From positions 224,471-288,470 of the forward strand of contig PYVY01000004.1 in the NCBI GenBank assembly GCA_003056425.1: a stretch of 64,000 nucleotides of DNA, in the 5' to 3' direction. Positions 26,773-36,570 of this stretch are shown here, piece after piece (position 1 is the stretch's first letter; each line of letters starts with the position of its first letter). The translations under genes and the position numbers were made by a program. The DNA comes from Alteromonas indica. GTDB taxonomy: Bacteria > Pseudomonadota > Gammaproteobacteria > Enterobacterales > Alteromonadaceae. The notes beneath the pieces were generated by a model, which had not been told where the DNA came from, ran no database searches, and saw only the letters and a program-made list of their open reading frames with translations.

Positions 26773-27828
26773 TTACCGCACTGGCGTGGGTATTTCCAAT
26801 ACAATTTTACCCGCGTGCTGCTTTTCGGCAAAGACTTCCTGGGCTTGGTGGATATCTTTCAATGCAAAGGTATGGGCAACAATTGGGCGAATTTTTCCCT
26901 GTTCAATACTGCTAAGTAAGTTTTTAAAAACCGTTGGCCCCAGCACTGTGCAACCCAATAAACTCAAATCTTTTAAGTACAGCGTTCTAACATCCAGCTC
27001 AACCATAGCACCGGCTATAGCGCCAGCCACGGCGTAGCGAGAACCGGGTTTTAGCACCTGTAAAAATTGGGGCCACTGCTTGCCTGCCACCAGATCAATA
27101 ACGACATCGACACTACTTTCACCCAAGGTGGAGACAAGGTCGGCATCACGGTCAATGGTTTCATCTGCCCCTAAGTCAAGTACAGGCTGTTTTTTAGCTG
27201 GGCTGGTAACGGCAATAACATAGGCGCCCCGTGCTTTAGCCAATTGAATAGCGGCAGATCCTACGCCCCCCGAAGCGCCTGTGATTAGCACTCGATCTGT
27301 GTTGACCACATTGGCGCGGGTTAACATGTTTTCCGCAGTAGAATAGGAACAGGGAAAGGAAGCCAGTTCAACATCGGTAAGCGTGCTATTGATAGCGCAG
27401 GCGTGGCGGCTATCAACCACGGTATATTGCGCAAAACCGCCATCGCACTCTGAGCCTATATACCAGGGAACCTGGCGTTTCTCGCCATTAACATAGCTAA
27501 GGCAGGGTTCCACTAACACCCGCTCGCCTATCCGACTCTGGTCAATATTAGCACCCACCGCGACAATCTTGCCGCACACGTCAGCGCCCTGTATTCGGGG
27601 AAACCGTAACGGCTCAGCTGACCAACTGGCATCTTCATCGCTGCTATCACCTTTGGAATACCAAGCTGTTCTGGTGTTGATATCGGTGTTGTTTACCCCC
27701 GCGGCCGATACCTGCACTAATACTTCATCAGCGGTAGGTACTGGCACCGGAATATCAGTTCTGTACTCCAACATCTCGGGCCCACCATGGCCAGTCAGGT
27801 ATACGCCTTTCATTGTATTGGAAATCAT
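26773..27828 (-). CDS. MDR-family NADPH-dependent reductase
   Basis: A 351-residue medium-chain dehydrogenase/reductase. The GroES-like half contains AAGVNNTDINTRTAWY and GADVCGKIVAVGANI; the cofactor domain has ITGASGGVGSAAIQLAKARGAYVI. It ends with the family tail DIHQAQEVFAEKQHAGKIVL. No zinc ligand set is evident. Its ATG overlaps the stop of the upstream tetR gene (ATGA), with AGGAG 12 bases before, so the two are one operon. The pair is probably an electrophile-responsive unit like other TetR-reductase pairs, by inference. Confidence 0.82.
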   Translation of the reverse strand: MISNTMKGVYLTGHGGPEMLEYRTDIPVPVPTADEVLVQVSAAGVNNTDINTRTAWYSKGDSSDEDASWSAEPLRFPRIQGADVCGKIVAVGANIDQSRIGERVLVEPCLSYVNGEKRQVPWYIGSECDGGFAQYTVVDSRHACAINSTLTDVELASFPCSYSTAENMLTRANVVNTDRVLITGASGGVGSAAIQLAKARGAYVIAVTSPAKKQPVLDLGADETIDRDADLVSTLGESSVDVVIDLVAGKQWPQFLQVLKPGSRYAVAGAIAGAMVELDVRTLYLKDLSLLGCTVLGPTVFKNLLSSIEQGKIRPIVAHTFALKDIHQAQEVFAEKQHAGKIVLEIPTPVR

Positions 27829-28352
27829 TGTCGTTGTGGCTCCTCGGTAATAAGTTTAGACAGTAACCTGTGCGCGGTATCAATAGCTTCATGGCCACGT
27901 ACCGGCCATGCACTGGATACCCCTTCGTGCAGTAAAAATAGTGCAGTCGACAAGTCTTCACGCCCACTTTGCTGACCTAAAAAGTGTCTGACATCCTCTT
28001 TGTGCGTGGTTACTGCATCCGTAATAATGTGATTATCCGGATACGCCGCCATAGCATTCATCGACAAACAACCATTCGGAGCAAAGTCCTGCATCCATTG
28101 CTCCAGCCGATTAAAGATATGCTGAACCGCGGCAATCCCTATTGCAGGGGCATCTAACAGTAAAAAGTCCACATAGCGCTGATGTCGAAATTGTAGCGCC
28201 GCTACAATCATCGCGTCCTTGGAAGGATAATATTTATATAGCGTGCGCAGGCTTACCTCACAGGCTTCTTTTAGCTGCGTGACACTTGGTTCGGCAAATC
28301 CGTACCGGCTGAACGCCACCTCCAGGTTTGCTGCTATCTGTTCTTTGCGCAT
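27825..28352 (-). CDS. TetR-family regulator of the adjacent reductase
   Basis: A 175-residue repressor. The helix-turn-helix is MRKEQIAANLEVAFSRYGF ... TQLKEACEVSLRTLYKYYPSKD. It begins 12 bases from a large perfect inverted repeat and is translationally coupled to the MDR reductase downstream, so autoregulation of the pair is likely. The C-terminal half has one cysteine (NGCLSMNAM) that could sense thiol-reactive compounds, but that is speculation. Confidence 0.85.
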   Translation of the reverse strand: MRKEQIAANLEVAFSRYGFAEPSVTQLKEACEVSLRTLYKYYPSKDAMIVAALQFRHQRYVDFLLLDAPAIGIAAVQHIFNRLEQWMQDFAPNGCLSMNAMAAYPDNHIITDAVTTHKEDVRHFLGQQSGREDLSTALFLLHEGVSSAWPVRGHEAIDTAHRLLSKLITEEPQRQ

Positions 28353-28364
28353 TACTCACCATAG

Positions 28365-28407
28365 GTAGAATGTTTACTCTACTTCTAGGGTAGAGTAAAC
28401 ATTCTAC
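28365..28407 (-). promoter_or_regulatory. TetR operator overlapping the promoter
   Basis: Two perfect 18-base inverted arms, GTAGAATGTTTACTCTAC (28365-28382) and its exact complement (28390-28407), flank a 7-base centre. Each arm is itself bounded by GTAGA/TCTAC, so two repressor dimers could bind side by side. On the minus strand TTGACG (from 28415) lies 17 bases before TACCCT inside the palindrome, a plausible promoter that bound repressor would block. Confidence 0.8.
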
Positions 28408-28970
28408 TTCGTCAACACAGCGGAGTTAAACCTGTCTCAAGGACCATAAATATAGCGGTTCAAAACAAAAAAATAAGTTGGTTATACGCAAATATGCCAA
28501 TATGCAAAATGTAGCTTATGACCAAATGCTTTGGCGGCGTCAGGCTATTAAGCGACCCATCACAACCGCGTTACACTGTATACCCATAGCAAAGCCAGAA
28601 TCGGCGGCAAACTCAGGGGGTAGTAACCACTCAGGCGCTCACTTTTCGCACCGCTTTTGGTTAGCGAAAGCGGCACCATAACGCCTATATTATGTGTGAC
28701 CAGACCGGTGTTTATAGTCTTACGTTACGCTCGCCTCCGTGCCTCGCCTTGGGCTGCCGCGAGCAACTGTGGGCCAGGGCCAAGGCGCCCATTATTTGCG
28801 AAATAGGCGACACCACGGGATAGAGTGTTGCCATAAAACGATACTAAGTATTCGACTGACTACGCGTTGCCGCTGGGCTACTTTTAAACAAGGCGCCAGC
28901 AAAGAAAACCAGATTAGCGGTTTGTGCAGCTTACAACAGGGATATGAAAAAAGCGTCCACGCCGCCTTAT
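28408..28970. other. Intergenic stretch without recognised gene
   Basis: Five short unrelated frames only. No homology, RNA gene or strong terminator was recognised. Together with the duplication and flank downstream, this makes about 1.4 kb of apparently non-coding DNA between the tetR promoter and the RND pump genes. Confidence 0.5.
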
Positions 28971-29435
28971 GTATTTAGCTATCCGGTAACAGCTGGCAGT
29001 AGCAATAGCATGGGAAGAGGTGCGCGGTGAACAACATACAGCGTTACGAGCGCAAAAAGCATGTCTGCCTTAGTTTATCGGGGGTTCTTAGCGCCGTAGC
29101 TCGTTAGCACTTTGGCCGGGGTCGGGGACGCGGGGCCAGGGCAGGGCGCAGCACATGAAAGAGGCCGCGTGTACGTTCGAAAAGGGCCAAATCTGGCGGC
29201 ATTAGGTATTTAGCTATCCGGTAACAGCTGGCAGTAGCAATAGCATGGGAAGAGGTGCGCGGTGAACAACATACAGCGTTACGAGCGCAAAAAGCATGTC
29301 TGCCTTAGTTTATCGGGGGTTCTTAGCGCCGTAGCTCGTTAGCACTTTGGCCGGGGGCGGGGACGCGGGGCCAGGGCAGAGTGCAGCACATGAAAGAGGC
29401 CGCGTGTACGTTCGAAAAGGGCCAAATCTGGCGGC
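28971..29435. repeat. Tandem 235-bp direct duplication
   Basis: Bases 28971-29200 recur at 29206-29435 with only about three differences (for example GGGGTCGGGG versus GGGGGCGGGG near 29117/29352). Each copy starts GTATTTAGCTATCCGG and ends AAATCTGGCGGC. The high identity means a recent duplication. No reading frame in either copy looks real. Confidence 0.92.
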
Positions 29436-29828
29436 TTTAATACCACGCCATACAGCGCATACAGATGCTCGTGCCCTGCTAAATGGCCGGCTGTCCGGTG
29501 AGCTTATTTGCATCTGTGGGGCGGGCTGGGCTGCACGCAGCATACGAACGCCAACATCTACGGCTAAACCAACCGCGATAAGTGCGGCAACATGGACTAT
29601 ACGGGGGAGCCTATAGTGGGGCTACCCGAATCATTATGAAACCTGCAGCATGACGAAATGTAAAAAAAAAACAGCAAAGCGGCTGGTTGGGGTAGCCCGG
29701 GGGGAAGATCTACCACCATTAGTTAAGCCATAAATATGGCTAAAAGCGTTTTAAACCGAGACCGGTAAAAACCGGCATACACCGTTATTCCCGCTTATTT
29801 CATTACGGATTTATTCATTATATTGATA
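29436..29828. other. Intergenic stretch with possible decayed coding sequence
   Basis: About 390 bases. One frame near 29548-29640 reads NIYG, stop, TNRDKCGNMDYTGEPIVG, which looks protein-like but cannot be assigned. A run of ten A occurs near 29662. No gene called. Confidence 0.35.
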
Positions 29829-29852
29829 CCAGGCTATACATGTATAGCCTGG
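29829..29852 (-). terminator. Hairpin after the RND permease gene
   Basis: A perfect 24-base palindrome, CCAGGCTATACA and its complement, lies 17 bases after the stop of the minus-strand RND gene. No clean T-tract follows on either strand, so it may stabilise the mRNA end rather than terminate. Confidence 0.5.
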
Positions 29853-29868
29853 CACATTTTACTTTTAG

Positions 29869-32800
29869 TTAGAGCTGCGAAGGCTCGGCAGGCGCAGGCT
29901 TATTGTCGGGACTGCGCTTATTGCTGGCTACACGCCCCACCAGTCGGCCAATGTGGCTGAGGCCGCGGGTAATATCTTGTAGTACCATATACAAACAAGG
30001 CACCAGGATAAGGGTTACCAGAGTGGCATACATCACAGCAAACCCTAGCGCCGCAGCCATCGGTACAACAAAGGCGGCCTGCAGGCTGGTTTCAAACAAT
30101 ATTGGTAAAACGCCGGCAAAGGTAGTGATAGAGGTCAGGGTAATAGCACGAAAACGCGCTGTGCCGGCCTCTACTACCGCTTCTTTAATCGAATACCCTT
30201 GTGCACGACGCTGATTGACATAATCGGTCATGACCAGGGAGTCGTTAATAACCACCCCCGACGCAGCAATAATCCCGAAAAACGACATCATCGACAGGTC
30301 CAGATCCAGCAAGAAGTGCCCCCAAATAGCGCCGGTCATACTAAACGGGATAACTGACATTATAATCAGTGGCTGGCCGTAACTTTTCAGGGGGACCGCC
30401 AACAAGATATACACCATTACCATGGCCGCCATAAAGAATAACTGCTGCTCATTCTGTTGAGCCTGTTGTTCTTCAATATCCCCACCCAGTTCGCTCAATA
30501 CCGACGGAAAAGCTTCCTTAAGCTGTGGAATCAGGTTTTCGTGGACATTTTCAACCACTTCATTAGGTTCGACTTTCTCTTCGTCAATAGAACCCCATAC
30601 GTACACACTGCGATAGCCACCTTCACGACGTATGTAACTAATACCTGGCTTCTCACTTAAATTAGTCACATCCCCCAGCATCACTTCCTGCCCGGATGGG
30701 GTAGTAATAACAGAGTATTTTAGGTCGGCAAATCGTTCCCGGGTCAGTTGTGGGTATCGCACCATAACTTTTACTTCTTCGCCATCACGAATCACCCGCT
30801 GTGCCTCACCACCATAAAAACCTGCTCCCACCTGGCGGGCAATATCTGCCAAGCTTAAGCCTAGATCATAAGCAACGGGCCGTAAACTAAGCTGAACTTC
30901 TTTACTGGCAGGATCGATAGTGGAGCTCACATCAAACAATCCGGGTTGTTGTTGCAGCATCTCAATAAATTTACGTCCGGCTGCGTTTAACTCATCAATA
31001 TTTGCGCCGTACAATAGGAAACCAAATTCGCCATCATCACCTCCGCTATTGACGTCATCGTATATTTGCAACGACTTCATACCGGCAATCTCGGGAATTC
31101 TTTCGCGCCAGCGTCGGGCCAGTTCAAAGGTGTTAAATGGTCGTAGTGTTTCGTCTACTAAAGGCACCACTACACGGCCCTCTGTACGACCCTGATTAAA
31201 GGCCAGTACATCACGCACCATATTCTGACCGGTTTCTTCCTTGGTCTCTTTATCAATCTCCCAAATAATTGCCTCTATTTGTTTCAGTGCATCAATAACT
31301 GCGCTATCTGAAACATTTTCGTTCATTGCAATACTAAACTGGGGGAAATCATGGGGCACTTTAGGGTTGGGCACAGTGCGTACGTAGTTGGCCATAATCA
31401 GACCTACGCTGATCATCAGTACTGCAAAAAATCCCGCAAATACAGTGTAACGCCAGGCTACCGCGCGTTCTACGGTACGCCGATAAGGGCCATGAACAAA
31501 GCCGTTAAAATGCTTATTAAAACGTGCCCGCCAGCTGTTTTCTTTGATAGGGGGGAATTTGGTATGCGCAATATGCGCGGGTAAAATAAGCTTGGACTCT
31601 ATCAGGCTAAAGACCAGACATAAGATAACCACCACGGAGATATTATAGAAAAACGCGCCTTCCGGGCCGCTGCTAAGCGTAGAGGGTGCAAACACAGCGA
31701 TAGTGGTTAATACCCCAAAGGTAGCGGGCGTAGCGACCTTTTTGGCACCTCGTATGACATTGTCAATTCCTCCGCCTTTTTGTTCCACCTCTGTGTAGGC
31801 ACTTTCACCTATGACGATGGCATCATCCACCACAATACCTAAGACCATGATAAAGGCGAACAGGGACAGAATATTAATGGTAACGCCAAATAGCGGCATC
31901 ATCATAATCGCGCCTAAAAAGCAGATAGGGAGTCCTAACATTACCCAAAACGCCAGCCTGAAACGCAAAAACAAGGTAAGCAATAAGGCGACCAGTAACG
32001 CCCCTTGCGCCAGGTTCGACAGCATCATATTAAGCCGCGCATTCAGGTAATAAGTCATATCTACCAGGATCTCTAACGAAATACCGTTGGGTAGCGTCTT
32101 ATTGCGAGCTTCGATGTAGTCTCTGACTGTTTGTGCAACCGGTACAATATCCTGTGTGCGCGTTGCTTTAACGGCGATATAGATTGAGTTTTTGCCTGAA
32201 TAGTTGAAGTACCATTCGCCTTCGGTAAAGCCATCGCGGATAGTGGCCACATCAGAAAGTAATACCCGCGCTCCGGTAGCGCCAAATTTGACCGGTATCT
32301 GGCCAAAATCTTTACCCGTGTAGTATTGGTTTTCTACCCGTACCGAGACTAAACCGGCATTGGTCCGCAGCTGGCCTGCCGAAATATTAGCCGAATACTG
32401 GCTAATGGCCTGCGTGACTTCATCTATCGTTAAATTATATTTACGCAGCATATCCGGCATGATTTCAATCGCAATTTCATCTTCCGGGTATTCCACCTGC
32501 ACCAGTGATACATTATCCAGTTGCAATAATTCATCTTCAATTTCACGGGCTAGTGGCTTCAATTGCTCCAGCGGTACATCCCCAACCAATGGCAGTTCTA
32601 GTACCTGTTGCTGAAATTCTTCCTGGTAAATCGTTACTGGCTCCATGCCGGCAGGGAAGGTGGCAATACTGTCTACACGCAATTTTACTTTGTCTAATAC
32701 CTCGGTAAGCTCTGCCTTCTTATCTATTTCCAGCGTTACCCGCCCATTATTGCGAAAGGCCCGCGAGGTTACCTTATCGATTTCGGTAACATCTTTAATT

Positions 32801-33033
32801 GCCTCTTCAATTTTTATCATAATGCTTTCTTCAATTTCCTGCGGCGAAGCCCCGGGATATTGCGCAGCAATACTGATGTAATTGAACTCGATATTAGGGA
32901 ACATTTGGCGCTGAATACTGCTAAAGCTAGCCAGTCCGACTACCAGAATAAAGCCCATTAACAGGTTAGCGGCCACAGAATTGCGCGCAAACCACGCAAT
33001 CAGGCCTTTGTGCGTTTCGTAATCAGTTTTCAT
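29869..33033 (-). CDS. RND-family efflux pump permease
   Basis: A 1054-residue inner-membrane transporter of the AcrB/HAE1 superfamily. It has about 12 membrane helices, two large periplasmic loops (about residues 35-340 and 560-870) and the proton-relay pair in VLGIVVDDAIVIGESAYTEVE of helix 4. The C-terminal half repeats the fold (FFGIIAASGVVINDSLVMTDYVN). It lies 12 bases downstream of its adaptor gene. No outer-membrane channel gene is next to it, so it probably borrows a TolC. The substrate is not evident. Confidence 0.92.
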   Translation of the reverse strand: MKTDYETHKGLIAWFARNSVAANLLMGFILVVGLASFSSIQRQMFPNIEFNYISIAAQYPGASPQEIEESIMIKIEEAIKDVTEIDKVTSRAFRNNGRVTLEIDKKAELTEVLDKVKLRVDSIATFPAGMEPVTIYQEEFQQQVLELPLVGDVPLEQLKPLAREIEDELLQLDNVSLVQVEYPEDEIAIEIMPDMLRKYNLTIDEVTQAISQYSANISAGQLRTNAGLVSVRVENQYYTGKDFGQIPVKFGATGARVLLSDVATIRDGFTEGEWYFNYSGKNSIYIAVKATRTQDIVPVAQTVRDYIEARNKTLPNGISLEILVDMTYYLNARLNMMLSNLAQGALLVALLLTLFLRFRLAFWVMLGLPICFLGAIMMMPLFGVTINILSLFAFIMVLGIVVDDAIVIGESAYTEVEQKGGGIDNVIRGAKKVATPATFGVLTTIAVFAPSTLSSGPEGAFFYNISVVVILCLVFSLIESKLILPAHIAHTKFPPIKENSWRARFNKHFNGFVHGPYRRTVERAVAWRYTVFAGFFAVLMISVGLIMANYVRTVPNPKVPHDFPQFSIAMNENVSDSAVIDALKQIEAIIWEIDKETKEETGQNMVRDVLAFNQGRTEGRVVVPLVDETLRPFNTFELARRWRERIPEIAGMKSLQIYDDVNSGGDDGEFGFLLYGANIDELNAAGRKFIEMLQQQPGLFDVSSTIDPASKEVQLSLRPVAYDLGLSLADIARQVGAGFYGGEAQRVIRDGEEVKVMVRYPQLTRERFADLKYSVITTPSGQEVMLGDVTNLSEKPGISYIRREGGYRSVYVWGSIDEEKVEPNEVVENVHENLIPQLKEAFPSVLSELGGDIEEQQAQQNEQQLFFMAAMVMVYILLAVPLKSYGQPLIIMSVIPFSMTGAIWGHFLLDLDLSMMSFFGIIAASGVVINDSLVMTDYVNQRRAQGYSIKEAVVEAGTARFRAITLTSITTFAGVLPILFETSLQAAFVVPMAAALGFAVMYATLVTLILVPCLYMVLQDITRGLSHIGRLVGRVASNKRSPDNKPAPAEPSQL

Positions 33034-33045
33034 GTTGTTGTCCTG

Positions 33046-34197
33046 TTACGTACGTGGGCGATGGGCAACCAAGTCCTGGTCGCTCTTTAGCACCTTAACC
33101 GGCATGCCTTCCTGGGGGTATTCAGGCGGCGTCATGACTATGCGGGCTCCATCAAAGTCCCCGGTAATAAAGAAGTCACCAGCTTCTTCACGCAGTACAG
33201 TCACTTGTTTTGCATACAGTTTGCCTTCGTCATCCAGCAGCCATAATTGGTTATTCGTTATCAACTCCTGGGCCACCCGATAAACCTTGTCCAGGGTTTT
33301 GCCGCTAAAAGTAACATTGACATAGGTACCAAATTTCACTTTGGCTTCGCCACTGCGAATACCGTAAGGATCATCAATACGTAAAATAAGGTGCGTCATG
33401 CGGGTCGCGGTGTCGATAAGCCCGGCATCGCGATTGATCACAGCGGTAAACTCTGTGGCCATCGGACCGGCAGTGGAAACTACCGCCGGATGTTGGGCTA
33501 AATCAGCAGGAAGAAACGCGCGGTCAAAACCGGCTACCGGAAACATAATTTCTGCTGTTTCAACATTATTAAGGGTGGCAGTAAGGGTGCCCACGGTAAC
33601 ATAGTCACCCACACCAACTTCTTTTGTAGCTATCAGCGCATCGTAAGGAGCGGTGACTTCACAATTCGCCAAATCGCGACGCGCAATTTTCAACATGGCT
33701 TCGGCTGATTTTACTGCCGCCTGCGCGCTTAGCATTTGCGGCTTACGCAGGTATAAGTCAGAAATATTGCCACTGGTCAGGCTTTTTGCTTCCTGCTCGG
33801 CTACGCGCCCTTGGGCCTGTTCCTGGATGAGCTGGGCTTGCGCCGATGCTAATGCTGCTTCGGCTTGCAGTAAGGCTGCTTCATAGGTGTCTTTTTCAAT
33901 GGTGAACAGTATATCCCCCCGTTTAACCAGCCCCCCGGTAACAAACGCCGGGTTCCAGCTCATTACCTCGCCATCGACCTGAGCCGCGAGGCGGGTACGC
34001 TCCAGTGGGGTGACTTCACCATAAGATGTAATTTGCACGGTGTAATCAACAGGGGAAAGTGTTTCAACAGTGACTACGGGGCGGGTATCTAACGCTTCTT
34101 TTACTGTTTCATCTGATGCAGTAGCTACAACAGCGTATGTGCCTAAACCGCCGACCACAATAACGGCCAGCGGGGCAACAAATTTAATCCATTTCAT
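33046..34197 (-). CDS. RND efflux periplasmic adaptor (membrane fusion protein)
   Basis: A 383-residue HlyD/AcrA-type adaptor. One N-terminal membrane or signal helix (KFVAPLAVIVVGGLGTYAVV) is followed by a first lipoyl half (RTRLAAQVDGEVMSWNPAFVTGG), an alpha-helical hairpin (about 90-160), the second lipoyl half (ANCEVTAPYDALIATKEVGVGDYVTVG) and beta-barrel domains. It is the first gene of a two-gene operon with the RND permease. Confidence 0.92.
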   Translation of the reverse strand: MKWIKFVAPLAVIVVGGLGTYAVVATASDETVKEALDTRPVVTVETLSPVDYTVQITSYGEVTPLERTRLAAQVDGEVMSWNPAFVTGGLVKRGDILFTIEKDTYEAALLQAEAALASAQAQLIQEQAQGRVAEQEAKSLTSGNISDLYLRKPQMLSAQAAVKSAEAMLKIARRDLANCEVTAPYDALIATKEVGVGDYVTVGTLTATLNNVETAEIMFPVAGFDRAFLPADLAQHPAVVSTAGPMATEFTAVINRDAGLIDTATRMTHLILRIDDPYGIRSGEAKVKFGTYVNVTFSGKTLDKVYRVAQELITNNQLWLLDDEGKLYAKQVTVLREEAGDFFITGDFDGARIVMTPPEYPQEGMPVKVLKSDQDLVAHRPRT

Positions 34198-34255
34198 AAA
34201 ATATCGCTTCTTTAGCAGATTTGTCCCTATGTTATACAGCTATGATAAGACAAAC

Positions 34256-34286
34256 TTTGTACAAATGTAACGTAATGTTTAACATT
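34256..34286 (-). promoter_or_regulatory. Paired palindromes upstream of the RND operon
   Basis: TTTGTACAAA (34256-34265, perfect) and AATGTTTAACATT (34274-34286, perfect around a central T) lie 60-90 bases before the adaptor start. They are candidates for regulator binding, but no regulator gene is adjacent. A clear -35/-10 pair was not found. Confidence 0.3.
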
Positions 34287-34348
34287 CGTAAGCTGGGTAA
34301 CATCCTGCGCAGCGACGCATGCTAACCTAATGATAAAGTACTGGTTTT

Positions 34349-34927
34349 TTATTTTACGTCTGACACACTTTTTGCAACGTCCGCCGCCAGCAGCGTAACT
34401 AGCTCACGCATGTTAATGACCGCGTGCTCAAACCCGTCTGCGGTTAATTCCCGCCGATAGTCAAAACGTTGCATAACGGGCTCGGCTGCAGCAGGGTACA
34501 GCCAAAAGTGGCCCTTCAGCACAACTTCATTATTGTCGGTAGCGATGAGGTCATCTACATGAATTGCCACATCGTGAACTGTGAGGTGTTCGTAAACGCC
34601 ATTGGGTATCACATCTATGTGCTGTTCCTGCCACAAAGATTCACTGAGTGACTGAACTAAGCCGCTGGCTAGTGGCTCCGCCCAGACATGGCTGGAGGAA
34701 AAAAACACAGTTGCCGGCCCGGTCTGCATAGCCAGTCCCCGCTGCTTGAGATAATCAGGTAGTGCAATACGGTTAAACCGAATATGTGCAGTAGCGGCGC
34801 GTTGCTCTTTTTCGACCACTTTTGAGGGCGAGTGTAGGAGGTAATAATGCAAATTAACCGGGTCACTGGCGCAGCCTGATAATAACATCGCCGTCGCGGC
34901 GCTTATGGACATGAACACGCGCTTCAT
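34349..34927 (-). CDS. pqiC: Intermembrane transport lipoprotein PqiC
   Basis: Outer-membrane lipoprotein partner of the PqiAB lipid transport bridge (formerly YmbA, ABC-type transport auxiliary lipoprotein). The 192-residue protein begins with a lipobox signal (LLSGC) and has the family segment HYYLLHSPS followed by RIALPDYLKQRGLAMQTG. Its ATG overlaps the pqiB stop (ATGA), so the genes are translationally coupled. Confidence 0.9.
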   Translation of the reverse strand: MKRVFMSISAATAMLLSGCASDPVNLHYYLLHSPSKVVEKEQRAATAHIRFNRIALPDYLKQRGLAMQTGPATVFFSSSHVWAEPLASGLVQSLSESLWQEQHIDVIPNGVYEHLTVHDVAIHVDDLIATDNNEVVLKGHFWLYPAAAEPVMQRFDYRRELTADGFEHAVINMRELVTLLAADVAKSVSDVK

Positions 34928-36570
34928 TGCGACTTTCCTTTTGGTTTGGCCTGCGGTTGAATATCAACTTCGCGGTTATCAGAAAAGATAAAACTGTTAG
35001 GGGTTTGGTTAAGCTGCAACAACAAAGGTTGTAGGTTGCGTAAGGTGTCCTGCATAGCATCTACCGTTTCTTGTATTTCAGATGAACTCAGCCCGCCTTG
35101 CGAATAATTTCGCAATAGTCCCGACATGTCTGATAACACTTGATTCAGATTTTGGTTGAGCGCTTTTACATCGACCTCTGCCAGCACCTTATCAAAATCT
35201 GTACTGGTCTGCTCTAACGAGACTGCCGCAGCTTGCATATCGGTTATTACCTCGCGCACATCTGTGACCATATCACTAAGCGGCAACTGGTTTATCTTAT
35301 CCAAAATAGCGTCGGCTTTTTGGGTAATTTGGGTGAATTCATTCGACATTGTGGGTATTACTTCCAGTCCGTTAACCACGGTGATACTGGTAGGTTTACT
35401 GTTTTTAGCATGGTGCAGGTCAATATATAAGCCGCCGGTGAGCACATTACCCATTCGCAATGTGGCCCGCAGATCCCGTTGAATCCAGCTGGAAAGGGTT
35501 TCTTTTACCTTTTGCAACGCCTGGTGGCTATCTTGCTGACGAACTTTACCCGGATAGATATTAATGAGTACCGGTATAGGGAAGTTCTCATCCAATATAT
35601 TACCTTCAACCTGTTCTACTGCATTAATTTTTACCACTTCACCAATTTCAATGCCGCGGTATTCCACCGGTGCTCCCACGGTCAGGCCGCGCACGGTTTC
35701 ATCAATTAACAGTAAGTATTCGGCGGACAATTTATAGCGGGCATTGGAGGCCGCGCCTTCATCTTCATATACAGTAAAAGTGGCATCCTCTCTTACTTGC
35801 TGGCCGGGCAGAATCCCTTTAGGGATACCAAATGTTACGCCGTTTGCTAACAGGGTTTCCAGGCTGCCGGTTTCAATTTTCACACCGCCCGAACGTAATT
35901 GTAGTTTTACCCCGCTGATATTCCAGAACCGGGTATTACGGGTAACCAGCTTATGGTAAGGGCTTTCAATAAAGGCGCTGTAATACACCACGCGCTCTTC
36001 AATATTAAATTCGGCTTCTTCAAATTCGCCTACTTTAAAGCCTTTATAAATGATTGGGTCGCCAGATTTGAAGGCAAAGCGGTCATCACTTTTCAGCGTT
36101 AAATGTAGTCCCGGGGTGCCCGGTGGCGTAGCGGGGGGCCGCTCCAGCGCCACAAAATGACGTTGTTCCGCGCCTTTATCATTGCCCGACATAGCAATAT
36201 AACTGCCTGATAACAGGGTGTTAAGCCCACTGACTTCGGAAAAGCTGATGCGCGGGGCCACCATCCAGAATTTTGTGTTTTCTGTAAGCAGGCGTTCGGC
36301 ACTGGCTTCCATGCGGGCGGTAACCAACACGCCGTCAAGATCGGGTTTGAGTTCTATCTTTTTTACCTGGCCAACATCGAAATCACGCACCTTGATGGTG
36401 GTTTTGTTCACTTCAATACCACTGGCTGATTTCAACTCAATAGTAATAAGCGGGCCCTGGTTTTTCCATTGGGTATACACCATCCAGCCGCCTACGATGA
36501 CTACCAAAATAGGTACAATCCATATTTTGGATATTCGTCGGGTGGATTTTACCTTTGCCTGTTCACTCAT
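34924..36570 (-). CDS. pqiB: Intermembrane transport protein PqiB (MCE)
   Basis: Periplasm-spanning MCE-domain protein that forms a hexameric tube for lipids between the membranes. One N-terminal membrane helix (IWIVPILVVIVGGWMVY) is followed by three MCE domains (from about 45, 160 and 285, each with a G.VKKIEL/GEFEEAEF/GEVVKINA-type strand) and a C-terminal helical needle (about 425-520). Length of 548 residues fits PqiB (three MCE domains) and not YebT (seven). Confidence 0.93.
   Translation of the reverse strand: MSEQAKVKSTRRISKIWIVPILVVIVGGWMVYTQWKNQGPLITIELKSASGIEVNKTTIKVRDFDVGQVKKIELKPDLDGVLVTARMEASAERLLTENTKFWMVAPRISFSEVSGLNTLLSGSYIAMSGNDKGAEQRHFVALERPPATPPGTPGLHLTLKSDDRFAFKSGDPIIYKGFKVGEFEEAEFNIEERVVYYSAFIESPYHKLVTRNTRFWNISGVKLQLRSGGVKIETGSLETLLANGVTFGIPKGILPGQQVREDATFTVYEDEGAASNARYKLSAEYLLLIDETVRGLTVGAPVEYRGIEIGEVVKINAVEQVEGNILDENFPIPVLINIYPGKVRQQDSHQALQKVKETLSSWIQRDLRATLRMGNVLTGGLYIDLHHAKNSKPTSITVVNGLEVIPTMSNEFTQITQKADAILDKINQLPLSDMVTDVREVITDMQAAAVSLEQTSTDFDKVLAEVDVKALNQNLNQVLSDMSGLLRNYSQGGLSSSEIQETVDAMQDTLRNLQPLLLQLNQTPNSFIFSDNREVDIQPQAKPKGKSQ

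Noticed and set aside
29310..29616. Overlapping frames on both strands over the second copy of the 235-bp repeat
   Set aside because: They depend on GC-rich sequence, overlap each other in antisense, and show no domain or ribosome site.
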